Shown in pieces: positions 21,230 through 31,973 of a DNA stretch of 64,000 nt. Made by a program: the position numbers and the translations under genes. Below the pieces are notes generated by a model. The model was not told the origin of the DNA. It saw only the letters and a program-made list of their open reading frames with translations, and made no database searches. The stretch covers positions 1 through 64,000 of the forward strand of contig JAPDRN010000112.1 of the NCBI GenBank assembly GCA_030247855.1, read 5' to 3'. The DNA is from Knufia peltigerae. Lineage: Eukaryota > Ascomycota > Eurotiomycetes > Chaetothyriales > Trichomeriaceae. Positions within the stretch are counted from its first letter, which is position 1; every line of letters starts with the position of its first letter.

Positions 21230-22211
21230 TACTCCGTATAATCGATCTACCTAGGCAGCCAGTGTAGAAACAGATCAAGAATTCCTCCACGACAGCCCTG
21301 AAAGACCTACCTAGGTACCGAGTCTGTATCTACACATCCAAGAACTTCACTCTCAACAAAATAGAAAAAACATGGGGTGACGGAAAAAGTCGAATTGCGT
21401 ATCGAAGCATTTTGCGATTCCTGTTGGTTCCAGAATTTAAGGCGCTATCAAATTCGTTCCTCATCAATTCCCTTTCCAAAATGTGCATTCCTCTCCAAAA
21501 GAGGGGTCATGTACACACTTTTCTGGCCGGCGTGCCCTCTCTTCCTTCAAAGTCGACTCGCCCCCTCAAATGCGACGAACCTCCTATCTGACCTGCTGTT
21601 GGCAAACATGACTCTTTTGTTTGACTTGCTCTGCAGTGGGAAAGATGTCCTAGTGTAAAGGTCCCACAAGACCAGGGCTCAACCAAATTACATAGCTGAT
21701 GTGATTCCTCCCTTGGAGAGGCGCTCTCTGTCATGAGCAGGTATATCTTATCGAACTTGTCGGAAAGTCGACTTTTGCCTCCGTGGGCATATCCAAATAC
21801 CCTAGGGCATGCAATATCGGTGTCATATGAATAGGAGTAGGAGTCGCCATCACTTTTTCACACCCGGTGCGACATCTGGCGCGGTGCTCCTGGAGTCATT
21901 GTCTGCAATCAACATGAAATGGCAAACTTGCGACCACAAGTCGTGCGTCGTCGAGAGTTACGCAAATGAAAGAGATTGCGCGGGGACCGTCAGCCAGAAG
22001 AGAAGATCCCTTACTCGACGAGCTTGAACATCTCTTCGAGGCGTTATGTATAGCCTTGCTATCACATTCACAGTGCCTGCTTTAGGTAAGTTCTCGCTGC
22101 GCACTCGACCTTTTCTTTCTCGACTCACGCCTCTGTTTGCCTGCTCCAAGCTTTCCTCGATCTCGAAGCTCAGACAATAGTTCGCATTCAAGAAAGATCC
22201 CCTGAATATGG
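21230..22211. other. Host flank without a gene
   Basis: About 1 kb between the presumed transposon edge and the 3' end of the lectin-like gene. It includes two copies of ctacctagg (21247 and 21307) and a 93-codon frame at 21377-21658 that starts with ATG-like context but shows no motif; I do not support it as a gene. Confidence 0.4.
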
Positions 22212-23278
22212 TTATCGCGGTGGCATCGCTGAAGCAGCACTCATAATCTCTCTAGCCATTGGGTCTGCAGGAAGCTCAGACGGTCGGATGTCGGGTGTTG
22301 CCTGAAGCTCAGACAACTGCCCGCTTTGTGATGGCTGGAGATGTAAGCTACCTTGCCCAGGCAATTGCGGTTTGACATAGACTCCGCCTCGGGTATTTCC
22401 AGGCAGTTGTGGTTTGACATAGACTCCTCCGCGGTCATTTCCAGGCAATTGCAATGGCTTCATCGAGTCGATTGTCCCTGTTGAGGGTCGCTTTGCCTTT
22501 CTTTTCCTTCGCCGGACTAGTAGCCATACTAATGGCGCAAGAATGAGAATCGCAACGAGGCATACGCCAATGCCTATTCCCGCCTTTGCACCTGTCGAGA
22601 GACCATCCGAAGAGCTCTCTTCTTCTTGGACGGGAGAGCTTGGAGATGATGTTGGAACGCTGGTTATAGTAACAACGTGGGCAGTAGATGTGGCGGTTGG
22701 GGACGACGAGGCGGTTGTGGTCGCCGCTGTACTCGTAGTTGTCTAACAATCCGTGTCAGAATCACTCGGTAATTTGTCTTACTTGACGGGAGCAATGGGC
22801 TGTCCGGACATACTGCTTCTTGTACCTTTGCGACCGAGGTGAAATACCACCGTTGATTGACAAGACCGGTCGACGGGTGAAGTTTCATGAAAACCCTGGC
22901 CAACTCTTTGTGACAGTCCAGTACGGGATCACCCAACTCGACGTTTCTGATCTTCCAAGGAAGTTGCTCTCCCCATTGATCAATGTTCCATCGCTGAGAC
23001 GTGTCATTGGTCATGACCTGAAGCTGCGGTTTGTTGTCAGGCTCCTGTCCACCATATGGATCGAGGTATGTGCCAAGTTGCCACCAATCGACCTGAGTGC
23101 GGTTCTGCCGGAACGAGAAGTGTCCATCGTCGTGGGTAAGGACCTGCCACAGATTGTATATCGTTTTGTCTTTGGACGCTGCCGATGTACCGTTCGGGAG
23201 TGTTGTGAGGTAATGTAGTCCCTGGTCATTGAAGTAAATGCGATACCAGGTATTGGGGTCCAACATGGGAGGAGCCAT
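22212..23278 (-). CDS. Single-pass membrane protein with ricin-B-lectin-like outer part
   Basis: Exon 1 runs 23278-22783 and exon 2 22726-22212; the intron (GTAAGA, branch TTCTGAC, TACAG) closes the frame to 336 residues. The N-terminus, MAPPMLDPNTWYRIYFNDQG, has no signal peptide, as in related fungal proteins that begin the same way. Repeated W/Y-rich lectin-like blocks follow (QVDWWQLGTYL, SQRWNIDQWG, NQRWYFTS), then a Thr/Ser-rich stalk (TTTASSSPTATSTAHV), one membrane span (AGIGIGVCLVAILILAPLVW) and a basic stop-transfer RRRKRK. The cytoplasmic tail contains two tandem copies of a 14-residue unit QLPGN(D/T)RGGVYVKP. Likely a cell-surface or wall sensor-type protein; ligand unknown. Its 3' end is the host gene nearest to the transposon. 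Confidence 0.7.
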
Positions 23279-24525
23279 GGTTACTCCGTGTGATCCAAGG
23301 GATGGCAGGCGCTGTCATCATCTTACTGTGATATGTTCGAGGAAGGACGGGGAGCCAGAATTATGAGAGAGAGAGCGAGGAAGGCTTGTGAACTGTTCGA
23401 CTACTCCGTACACTATACTGTATCTTGGTTTCCCCCGAGCCTAAGTTGAAAAAAGTGGTACCGGCTAAAAGTGTCGTACTATTTCAACCCCAGACTGTTC
23501 AGACCTACTGTACAGTTGTTGAATGGTTCGGATGGACGATATGGAGTACGGATACTCGTACCTCGGGACAGGCTGGTTTGAATAATCATACCTATAACAT
23601 ACCCCGTGTAGAATACAAGCTTCGTTCGGCGAAGGGTGCTTCCCATCCTTGAAGCGACTTTGGCGCCTGGCTCATAGTGCCACTTTTTTTCGCATCACTG
23701 ACAGTAGGCTCATCCCTTTCGGAACCAGGCCATCCTTTCAAACACATGGCCAATAGAGCCCTTGAGGACCGAGCCAAGGCATGGGTCGATGTCGAAACAC
23801 TGGAGGTTCATGGTAGTCGTTATGGTATTTCTCGGCAAAGACGGCTGAATAGGTCGAGCGGAATGATGCTTGGCGGTGAGCCCAATCTAGGCGAGATTGG
23901 GCCTATGCAGATACCATGGGGGCCATGTTTCAGGCTGGGTATAATTAGGGGGCACCAAACTGTTGATCGCCGTGACCTGTTAGTCACACAGCCGCCTTCC
24001 GGAGGGCTTCAAGGCAGAATCTTGCAGATCGCAGGCGCTTCAAAGCTGAAGTCTTTGTGGGAACAATGACAACAGCCTACTGTACTGCACGAGCACGGGG
24101 CCACCTACGTGGTAGCGGGGCTGAAGAAATAAGAGTAGCTCGGTATCCCACAAACTGCGGAACAAAAATAATATACATATGCAGCATGAAGTATCAGTAC
24201 TTGTTGCAAAGCGCAACGCAAGGAAGATAGATTGGTACGTACAGTAAAGAGCGGGAGAGAAGCCTCAGGCTGTATCGATGACTAAGCTACTCTGGTATCC
24301 GCACGTCATTTGGCGCTGTTGCGTACCTTCCTGCCTTATGTAAGTATTTTCATACCCTCAGACTTGAGGTCTAATAAATCTACCCGCACCACTACGGTTT
24401 GATCTCTACTGTACATCGCCTTTTGTACGTGCCGGCGCCAATTCGAATCCGGCCTATCGTGCGGAGTACCTATGCGCAATATTCCGTGATGTGATCCTTG
24501 AAATCATGCTAGCTGCACCATAACT
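23279..24525. other. Intergenic region, divergent promoters
   Basis: About 1.2 kb between the lectin-like gene and the Zn2Cys6 regulator; contains TACTCCGTA at 23402. A frame at 23677-24069 exists but has no recognisable feature. No RNA gene seen. Confidence 0.4.
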
Positions 24526-26335
24526 ATGACCACTGCACAACTCAGTCTCGAACCGTGTCACAACTGTCGTCGACGTCGTTTAAAATGCGATCGATCTGTT
24601 CCACGGTGTTCGAAGTGCACCAAAACCGGTCAGGAATGTCTGGGCTATCAGCGCTTGTTTCGTTGGGAGCCGGGAGTGGCTAGTCGTGGCAAGATGGCTG
24701 GTAGGACGTTCGAGGACATGACAAAGGGTCGAGAGGAGAAGAAGAATGAAATTTCCAATGCTGATTCATTGTTCCCTGCTGGGCTATTAAGCCAGAATTA
24801 TGCCCCTGGATGTACGGAAGTCTTGCCAGTTGGATCATTGATGGATCCGCTGGTCCAAGACCTCAATCATACATCGAGGAAGTATCTGTCTTACTGTAAG
24901 AAAGCCTCGTTGTCCTGATTCAATCGGGGGTTGGATGCTAATGGTATGTTGGTGCTATAGTTGCCAGTGATGTCTGCAGAGATCTTGTCCTCTACGACTG
25001 GCCCAACCACAATCATTTCCGAGAACTCATCCCATTGACGCAGCGGTATCCAGTCCTTCTTCACATCGTCATTGCAAACTCGGCATTGCACATGTCGAAC
25101 GCAAGCCAGAAATTGTTGTCAACCTCCACTCCATCAGCTTTTCCGCATCGACGTCTGCCAGGCCAATTGAGCTCTGCATGCTTGAAATTCTCCGCGATTG
25201 AACGGTTGAATTCCTATCATGATGCTCTTGCAGCCAAACAACAGGCTCTCTCACTTCTTCAGTCCGGTATTGTCAGTGTATCTTCGGCGGACGTTGATGT
25301 GACTCTGGCGGTTGTACTTTTGTTCATCGAACTAGAGCTCATTGACTCTGGACGGGATCACTGGAAGTATCACATCAAGGGGGCGAGAACGATGATCGAG
25401 ACTCTAATTGGAACCAATGCATTGACACGGCAGACTGCCATGAGTCCGCTCCGCAGGAGTTTGATTGCGAATTGCTTGGTGTACGTCGGGGCTTGATGCC
25501 AATCGTAAAACAGTGGTCCTGCTTAGATGCTAATATGACCGTGTTGTCTAGGTTCGATATCATCGGTTCTGCGCTGTCAGCCCCCATTGTCCACGATTCC
25601 CCTAGAGAGCAATTTCCAATTGCAAATCTATCCCTCTTACAAGATGCAGAAGGTAATCACTGCTCTTCGTTCCCGACATTTCTCTTGCAGCTCCTCCGAA
25701 GCGGCTCTGCGTTATCTTTGCCAAGCAACTCATCGTCGTCATCTTCTCCTTCTTCGCCCTTGATTGATGCCCGAATACAACAACAAAAACAGAAACAACA
25801 GCTACTCTCCCTCCTGTCTGCGGCACGAGATTTCGAACCCCTTGTATGGGCTACAAATGTTCAACCGCACTCTCCAGCCCACGACCTTCAGTACCGCACC
25901 CACATTGCTTCGGCACACCGGGCGGGAGTGTGCATCTACCTCTCCCGTGTTCTCCTGTCTCTCTGCCCTTCCATCTCCACCACCCAGCTCCCACAAGACC
26001 TTGATTCTCTCGTGGGGGATATCATAACTCACCTCTCGTTCATTCCCAAAGAGCACGCCTTGTTCAAAGCAGCCACGTGGCCGGCGTTTATTGCAGGAGC
26101 AGAAACGAATGATCGCGAGAGACAGGATTGGGTAGTGAGACGATTTGAAGAGCTGTGGGACGTCGAACCGTGGGGTTTGATAAAGGGAGCGTTGGGCGTG
26201 TTGCTAAAGATCTGGTCAAATAGAATGACCAATGTCGTGGATGGTGACAAAGTCAATGTCAGGGCTGAGAAGTTGGAACATAGTAATTGGATCCAAGACT
26301 TGCGAGGACGAGGCGTCGATTGGCTTGTCATATAG
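24526..26335 (+). CDS. Zn2Cys6 transcription factor, ACR-2 / Fungal_trans_2 type, 557 aa
   Basis: Exons 24526-24895, 24961-25480 and 25552-26335 join exactly in frame (558 codons). The binuclear zinc cluster has Cys at 11, 14, 21, 28, 31 and 38 (C-x2-C-x6-C-x6-C-x2-C-x6-C) with basic RRRRLK. The remainder is the helical fungal-specific regulatory domain: FRELIPLTQRYPVLLHIVIA, then VTLAVVLLFIELEL and GARTMIE, which resemble proteins annotated as acriflavine sensitivity control protein. A low-complexity Ser and Gln stretch lies near the middle. It is convergent with a DHA2 exporter (3' ends about 175 bp apart), a common regulator-transporter arrangement, so control of that exporter is a plausible but unproven role. 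Confidence 0.85.
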
Positions 26336-26510
26336 ATTATTTTAAACATTCTCGTTTTGTATTCTATAATACCCTCTTTATACCGTCCAGATCTCTATAA
26401 ATCTTGTCCATGCCCCAAAAGGGGAAATTCAGACATTGTGGTTCGTTCAAGCCTTCTTCGTCCTTCTGCTGTTGAGCAGCGAATAGTACAGATTTCCCCG
26501 TTCAGCCCCA

Positions 26511-28223
26511 TCAAGGTGCCGTCTCTACTAAAATACTACCTGAATTCTCTTCTTCTCTCTTCGCGGCCTCCTGCATCAACTCCGCCTTCTCGTCTGCGGT
26601 CAAGTCGCTCTTGGCCTTGGGCACCTTGCCCCAAACCGCCATCAGCGCCAGCCCCACGGCGGCGACTCCGACGCCGAACCAAAAGGTGTTCTTGTAGCTC
26701 CTCGCCAACCCCGCCTCCTCCACCGTCGCCGACTGAATGATGTCCGTCAAGCCCAGACAGAACGCCACGCCCAGCTGCAGCGTCGAATTGATGACGGCCC
26801 CCGCCAGCCCTTGTTGCGCGATGGGGAACTTGGTGGTCACGAAGACCGTCATCAGGATCGTAGAGAGGTCGATGCCGATGGTGCTGAGGATCGTGGCGGG
26901 GAATATCCATGCCCAGTAGTTGGCGTCGGAGCCGGGGATCAGCGCGAGGAGGAGTTGTGAGCCGACCGCACCCAGGCCAGAAATGACAAGAAGCACTCGC
27001 CCGGGTACGAGATGGAGGATGAAGCCCTCGAGGATGCTGAGCAGGAGCCCGGCGACGCCCAGAGGGACGTACCACGCGACGACCTGGAGAGGCGTGGCGG
27101 ACATGATATTCTGGAAGTAGAGGGTCCCATAGACGGAAAAGATGCCCCAGGTCCCGTAAAGCAGAAAAAGAGCGAGGAGTAGAGGCGTCATTGAGGAAGT
27201 CGTAAAGATTGAGGCTGGAACGAGGGGCTGACTAGAGACGTATGTCGCGAAGTAGGCTGCAGCTAGTAGACAAATAATACCGAGACCAAGACACGCTGGG
27301 ATATACGGCGTTCGCCAACCCGAGGGGGCGTGTGCAGATTGGGTGATGGCAAAGACTGTGAGGGTGATGCCCAAGACGATAGTGAAAGCCCCGGCGTAGT
27401 CCATTCTGACCTTGCTCGAGGACGTTCCCTTTGATCGAGAGGATGGAATCGAAAAGATCGATGTTGTGAGCGATATTGCTGTCATGATGGCGCCGATCCA
27501 GAAATAAAATCCCCAGCGTAAAAACTGGCCTACAATACCAGCAACAAATATTCCCCCAAAGAAACCAAAGACCGCCGAAGTACCATAGATTGCGAAAACG
27601 AGGTTCTTCCGAGGTCCAGGCCGATATAGAGAACCCATGAGCATGACTCCTGTTGGGAGGAATGCGGCGGCCCCTAGACCTTGGAGTGCCCGACAGAAGA
27701 TCAACATGAGAGGATTGATGCTGAATCCTGCGATGATACTCCAGACAAGAAGCCATACGAGGCCCCACAGGAAAATAGGATACGCTCCCCACATATCACC
27801 TAGACGGCCGAAAACAAGGAGAGTGCTGGCAATGACAAGAGAGAATGCAGTGGCAGGCCACACGCTAGATGCTTGTGGGACATTGAGCTCTCTTATCAAG
27901 ACTGGTAGAATGACTGTAAACCCGGAAACGAAGTATTCGGTCAAGAATTGAGACATGATGATGCTGAAGACGAACAGCACTTCATTCCAGATGGTGGTGA
28001 ATGAGGAAGGCCGTTCACGACCGAGACGCTCGATCTTGGCCTCCAATGATTCTTCAGGCGTAGCTTCTGGTTGATTGGTATTGCTAGGTTGATGTGATAC
28101 ATTAGGTGCGGCTTGGACCTTTGAAGCGTTGCTCAGACTTCGATTCCTAGATGATACAGGAGTTATCCACGAGATATTTCCCAAGGGTTCGAGGGGGGTA
28201 TCAGGAGATACAGATCGTGGCAT
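26511..28223 (-). CDS. MFS transporter of the DHA2 (14-span) family, 570 aa
   Basis: The start is taken at the ATG at 28223 (MPRSVSPDTP); the frame extends upstream but only with GTG. No intron. After about 90 polar residues come 14 predicted membrane spans. Span 1 reads FSIIMSQFLTEYFVSGFTVI, the A-like motif is VFGRLGDMWG, the span-4 motif FCRALQGLGAAAFLPTGVML and the C-like stretch AVFGFFGGIFVAGIVGQ. A charged cytoplasmic tail follows (DLTADEKAELMQEAAKREEE). DHA2 members are proton antiporters for drugs, polyamines or ammonium; the sequence is of the Atr1/Amf1-like fungal group, so the substrate is not certain. Neighbour of the Zn2Cys6 regulator, tail to tail. Confidence 0.9.
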   Translation of the reverse strand: MPRSVSPDTPLEPLGNISWITPVSSRNRSLSNASKVQAAPNVSHQPSNTNQPEATPEESLEAKIERLGRERPSSFTTIWNEVLFVFSIIMSQFLTEYFVSGFTVILPVLIRELNVPQASSVWPATAFSLVIASTLLVFGRLGDMWGAYPIFLWGLVWLLVWSIIAGFSINPLMLIFCRALQGLGAAAFLPTGVMLMGSLYRPGPRKNLVFAIYGTSAVFGFFGGIFVAGIVGQFLRWGFYFWIGAIMTAISLTTSIFSIPSSRSKGTSSSKVRMDYAGAFTIVLGITLTVFAITQSAHAPSGWRTPYIPACLGLGIICLLAAAYFATYVSSQPLVPASIFTTSSMTPLLLALFLLYGTWGIFSVYGTLYFQNIMSATPLQVVAWYVPLGVAGLLLSILEGFILHLVPGRVLLVISGLGAVGSQLLLALIPGSDANYWAWIFPATILSTIGIDLSTILMTVFVTTKFPIAQQGLAGAVINSTLQLGVAFCLGLTDIIQSATVEEAGLARSYKNTFWFGVGVAAVGLALMAVWGKVPKAKSDLTADEKAELMQEAAKREEENSGSILVETAP

Positions 28224-28918
28224 AATTAGGCGACTTTGTGAGGATGAGCAAAGAAGTGAACATTCAAAGGTGGAAGAGTTGGAAATACTCGCAGACACTA
28301 GCCCAAAGACTTATATGTCTCCTGGAGAGATCTAGATAGCATCATAATGGAGAAAGCGACGTCAGGGATCATATCAAAGGACGCTGGCATCGGACCATGG
28401 GAATGGAAGCAGACATGGTGCCCTCGAAACGCATGAATCCGAGCGGAGATGCGTCGGATCCGGCAGCTCCTTCCAGCTTCTGCGGCCCCATGATAGGAGG
28501 CATGTCTATCATACTTATTGGGACCTAAATTTGATACTCAAAAAAGTCAATTAGTCTTCGAGATGAGTTGGTGACAATGTGTGCTTCATTGCAGGCTTTG
28601 AAATCCATACTGAATACTCTGTATTGTCAACTCAAGGCCCAAGCTAGTGTCTTGGCTGCCCTTTGGGGGAAGGCGCCGGGGGACCAGCCGCAGACAAAAG
28701 GCGGCGTCATTAATTTTCCCAATCGAGGGTGAAGCGCAGACAGTTCAACCGCGCCTTGGCAGTGGCCGAACCTGCGTCTCGAAGTTACAAAAAATTTTGG
28801 GATTTCTAACTAGACACTTGAGACTGCGCTCGCCATTAAAACCTACGCCCTCGTAGAATATCCAGATCAGCGATATACCCTTCATCAACCTACGAAGAGC
28901 CTTTTCACAGCTTTCACA
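28224..28918. other. Intergenic region, divergent promoters
   Basis: Spacer between the DHA2 exporter and eEF1B-beta. The ORF-like stretch at 28647-28856 has no support. Probably contains both promoters; no discrete site identified. Confidence 0.4.
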
Positions 28919-29933
28919 ATGGGTTTCACCGACTTCGTCTCCGACAGTGGCCTCACACGTATGTTTACCAGCAGCAGCGGCCCCTCCACGAACAACTCAC
29001 TGATTGATTGACTCTAGTGCTCAACAACTGGCTCCAGACTCGATCATACATCTCTGGGTATGTACCTGTCCATGTGTTTCTTCATTCTACCCTTTGCGTT
29101 CCCCGGATGAGAACAAATTGGTCCGTGTTGATGAAGCGGCTTAAGACACCGCAAAATGACTACTTCCAATCGCAAACATTTGCACCTCTGATTTTTAGCC
29201 TCGACAACCATTCGATCTTTCTGGACTACGAGAAGCTAGTGGTTACTGACTCAACGTTTCCAGATACACCCCATCCCAAGCAGATGTTGTCAGCTTCAAG
29301 GCTCTCGACAAGGCCCCTGCTGTCGAGAAATACCCCCACGCCTACCGCTGGTACAACCACGTCAAGTCATACGAGGCCGACTTCTCAACCCTGCCTGGTG
29401 ACCCATCAAAGCCATTCACCACATATGGCCCCGACAAGGTCGCCCTGACCGAGAACCCCAAGAACGCCCCAGCCGATGACGATGACGACATGGATCTCTT
29501 CGGCTCAGATGACGAGGAGGAAGACCCAGAGGTTGTTGCCGAGCGTGAGCGAAGACTGGCCGAGTACAAGAAGAAGAAGGAAGGCAAGACCAAGCCTGCC
29601 GCCAAGTCCATCGTCACACTGGATGTCAAGCCGTGGGACGATGAGACCGACATGAACGAACTTGTCCAGAACGTGATTGGTATTGAAATGGATGGTCTGG
29701 TCTGGGGTGCTCACAAGCTTGAGGCTGTTGGTTTTGGTATCAAGAAGCTACAAATCAACTTGGTCATTGAAGATGAGAAAGTCTCTCTCACCGACTTGCA
29801 GGAGAAGATTGAGGAGGATGAGGACCATGTTCAGTCAACTGTAAGTTTTGACTACCGCCCACATCAGGGTCTTGTACGCTGGTGGCAGTTTTCTAACTAT
29901 TTCCAGGATGTCATTGCTATGCAGAAGTTGTAA
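28919..29933 (+). CDS. Translation elongation factor 1-beta (eEF1B beta), 227 aa
   Basis: Four exons: 28919-28958, 29018-29057, 29264-29840 and 29907-29933; the sum is 228 codons. Two tiny 40-nt first exons and a 27-nt last exon explain why the reading frames look broken. The start is MGFTDFVSDSGL; the GST-like N-terminus follows (LLNNWLQTRSYISGYTPSQA, then HAYRWYNHVKSYE). The middle has the acidic DDDDDMDLFGSDDEEE signature and the C-terminus is the guanine-exchange domain (SIVTLDVKPWDDETDM, MDGLVWGAHKLEAVGFGIKK, ending DVIAMQKL). It recycles eEF1A-GDP to GTP during cytosolic translation. Housekeeping gene; length and motifs are normal. Confidence 0.95.
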
Positions 29934-30923
29934 GGGAATGGCAGAAATGCCGACCATCTGGTCAGGTCACACAAGACGCTGGCAAACTGCCTCGGTCGAA
30001 GAGTGTGATCTGGTGCAGGAGTCTTGAGAATTGACGAATTCTGATGGCCTGCAAATCTAGAGAAAATGCATTGCCCTTGATCATGATAGATGAGAATGAA
30101 AACTAAATGAATGATGGGTCGATCGAGATGGGTTTCTTTTTCTTTTTGCGCTCTATGTTTCCGTCGTGCTTCGTCCGTTCTGCCACCTCCAAGATGAAGA
30201 CGAAGACGTAGCCAAGCGGCCTCGTAGTCAATCGTGTACCTTGCCATTCCATACCTAGTCAAATCGTCGGTGACAGGGTTATCAGATCTGAGACATTTTC
30301 AAGCGTCATGATTTGTTGAAAGTCGATTAGATCCGGAGTGTGTCCAGCCACATACAATATTCCACTGTCGCAGTCTTACTCCGTACCTTCCTCGATCAAG
30401 ATACTATAATAAGAAACAAACCTCACTTCATCTCTTTCTTTTTCAATTTTTGTTTATTAATCTGCACTCCATACAGAGGATCGACTTCTTCCCACACAGA
30501 CGAGAGACGTGGTTTACCACGAATTTATAAGCATTCTCTCGCCTCCCGCATTATAATTCAGCCTCATTATCCGTCGGGCCGTGGATCGATCCCTTGAGAT
30601 AGCATTTTAGGCGTTCTAAAGAGGATCGAGTCATCGAAAGATACAATCTGGCCTCGACTTCCCTCAGCTAGGAGTTACAAGGGTCGATTTCGACTACGGA
30701 AGCTTGGCTGACGATATATATTGCTTGTCCAGAGCTGGGCACATCGACTTACGCTCTAGTCCAGCTTTTTTGTTCGACTCAGCTTCTTCTGACCTTAGAC
30801 TTGCATACCTCGATAGTCCAAGCACTTCCTTTTTTTTTCTTTTTTTCCGAGGGTATAATTTATCTTTCGTGAACCCTGAAACTTAGACCCCGACAACGAT
30901 CAGGCAGAAACGATACGGCTACA
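29934..30923. other. Intergenic region with pyrimidine-rich leader
   Basis: About 1 kb between eEF1B-beta and the dihydroorotate dehydrogenase. TACTCCGTA at 30377 and a T-rich tract at about 30829-30847 lie upstream of the next ATG, typical of strongly expressed fungal promoters. No gene supported. Confidence 0.45.
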
Positions 30924-31973
30924 ATGGCATCCAAGCTAAAGATCGACCCGCCCCTTCTCAACTCGGCCTGCCCGTGGTCCACCACCATAGAAGATATCAA
31001 GGCCCTCTACGACTGCCCCTACACTGGTGCTGTGACGATCCGGACCTCCCTTCTAGAAGGCTTCACGCACGACGATGCCGTCCATCAGTTTCTCTTTTTC
31101 ACACCCGGAACGACCGTCCCCTCGGACACGGCCAAGGGTGACGCCTCTGCCCCGGCAGCATCGACAAACAACCCCCCGTCCAGCACGCTCAACACCCTCG
31201 GCTACTCGCCGTTCACGCTCTCGGAATATCTGGGCTACATCAACGAGATCGTGGGCCAACGACACCTGGGGACTGACACCCCGACCAAGAAACCCTTCAT
31301 CCTCAGCGTGACCGGCACGCCGGACGAGATCGCCATGGCCTACGCCCTGATCGCCAACGCCGCCGAGATGGACGAGGACCTCCGCCTCGCCATGGAGGTC
31401 AACCTGTCGTGCCCCAACATCAAGGACGCACCGCCGCCAGCCTACGATCCCGTCCAGCTCGCCGAATACCTGGAATCCATCTCGGACTCCAAGTCGACGT
31501 ACCGGGGACGCATGGCCACGCCCGAGTCGGTGCCCAAGGTCGGCGTCAAGCTCCCGCCCTACACGCACACGGCCCAGTTCGAAATGGTCGTCTCGGCCAT
31601 GCGCAGGGCCCAGTCCAGCGAGCCCGGCGAAGGTTGCGTGCTGGATTTCATCACGTGCACCAACACGCTGGGCTCCTCGCTCCTTCTCGACTCCGACCTC
31701 CAGCCCGTGCTGAACAGCGAGTCCGGCACGGGCATCGGCGGCCTCGCGGGTGCCGCCCTGCACCCTCTGGCGCTGGGCAACGTCGCCACGTTCCGCAGAC
31801 TCCTCGACCAGACCCCCGAGACAAAGGGCGTGGCCATCATCGGCGTGGGCGGCGTGGAAGACAAGGCCGGGGCAGAGAGGATGCACAAGGTCGGGGCCCA
31901 GGCCGTGGCGTGCGCGAGTGCGTTGGGCAGGTACGGTGTGGGCGTCTTTGAGAAGATTGCAAAGGGAGAATGA
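30924..31973 (+). CDS. Dihydroorotate dehydrogenase, class 1A-like (cytosolic type), 349 aa
   Basis: Single exon from ATG 30924 (MASKLKIDPPLLNSACPWST). It is an FMN-binding TIM barrel; the signature EVNLSCPN places the catalytic-base Cys of class 1 enzymes at about residue 163. FMN/phosphate-site segments IGVGGVEDKAGAERMHKVGA and FITCTNT are present. There is no mitochondrial presequence and no membrane span, unlike class 2 enzymes, which use quinone and Ser. Class 1A enzymes oxidise dihydroorotate with fumarate. The loop before GYSPFTLSEYLGYINEIV is expanded by a Ala/Pro/Ser-rich insert (about 64-92). The codon use is strikingly GC-rich compared with the neighbours. It may be a second DHODH beside a mitochondrial class 2 enzyme elsewhere. 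Confidence 0.9.
   Translation: MASKLKIDPPLLNSACPWSTTIEDIKALYDCPYTGAVTIRTSLLEGFTHDDAVHQFLFFTPGTTVPSDTAKGDASAPAASTNNPPSSTLNTLGYSPFTLSEYLGYINEIVGQRHLGTDTPTKKPFILSVTGTPDEIAMAYALIANAAEMDEDLRLAMEVNLSCPNIKDAPPPAYDPVQLAEYLESISDSKSTYRGRMATPESVPKVGVKLPPYTHTAQFEMVVSAMRRAQSSEPGEGCVLDFITCTNTLGSSLLLDSDLQPVLNSESGTGIGGLAGAALHPLALGNVATFRRLLDQTPETKGVAIIGVGGVEDKAGAERMHKVGAQAVACASALGRYGVGVFEKIAKGE

Noticed and set aside
21377..21658. 93-codon plus-strand frame near the element edge
   Set aside because: No motif, no splice context, composition like non-coding DNA.
22435..22749. 104-codon frame overlapping the lectin-like gene
   Set aside because: Alternative frame of exon 2; the other frame encodes the Thr/Ser stalk, membrane span and RRRKRK stop-transfer, and it joins in phase.
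24425..24465. tRNA-like TTCGAATCC segment
   Set aside because: No matching acceptor stem, D-arm or anticodon arm could be built around it.
28224..28298. 25-residue N-terminal extension of the DHA2 transporter
   Set aside because: Starts with GTG; the ATG at 28223 is the first standard start in frame.
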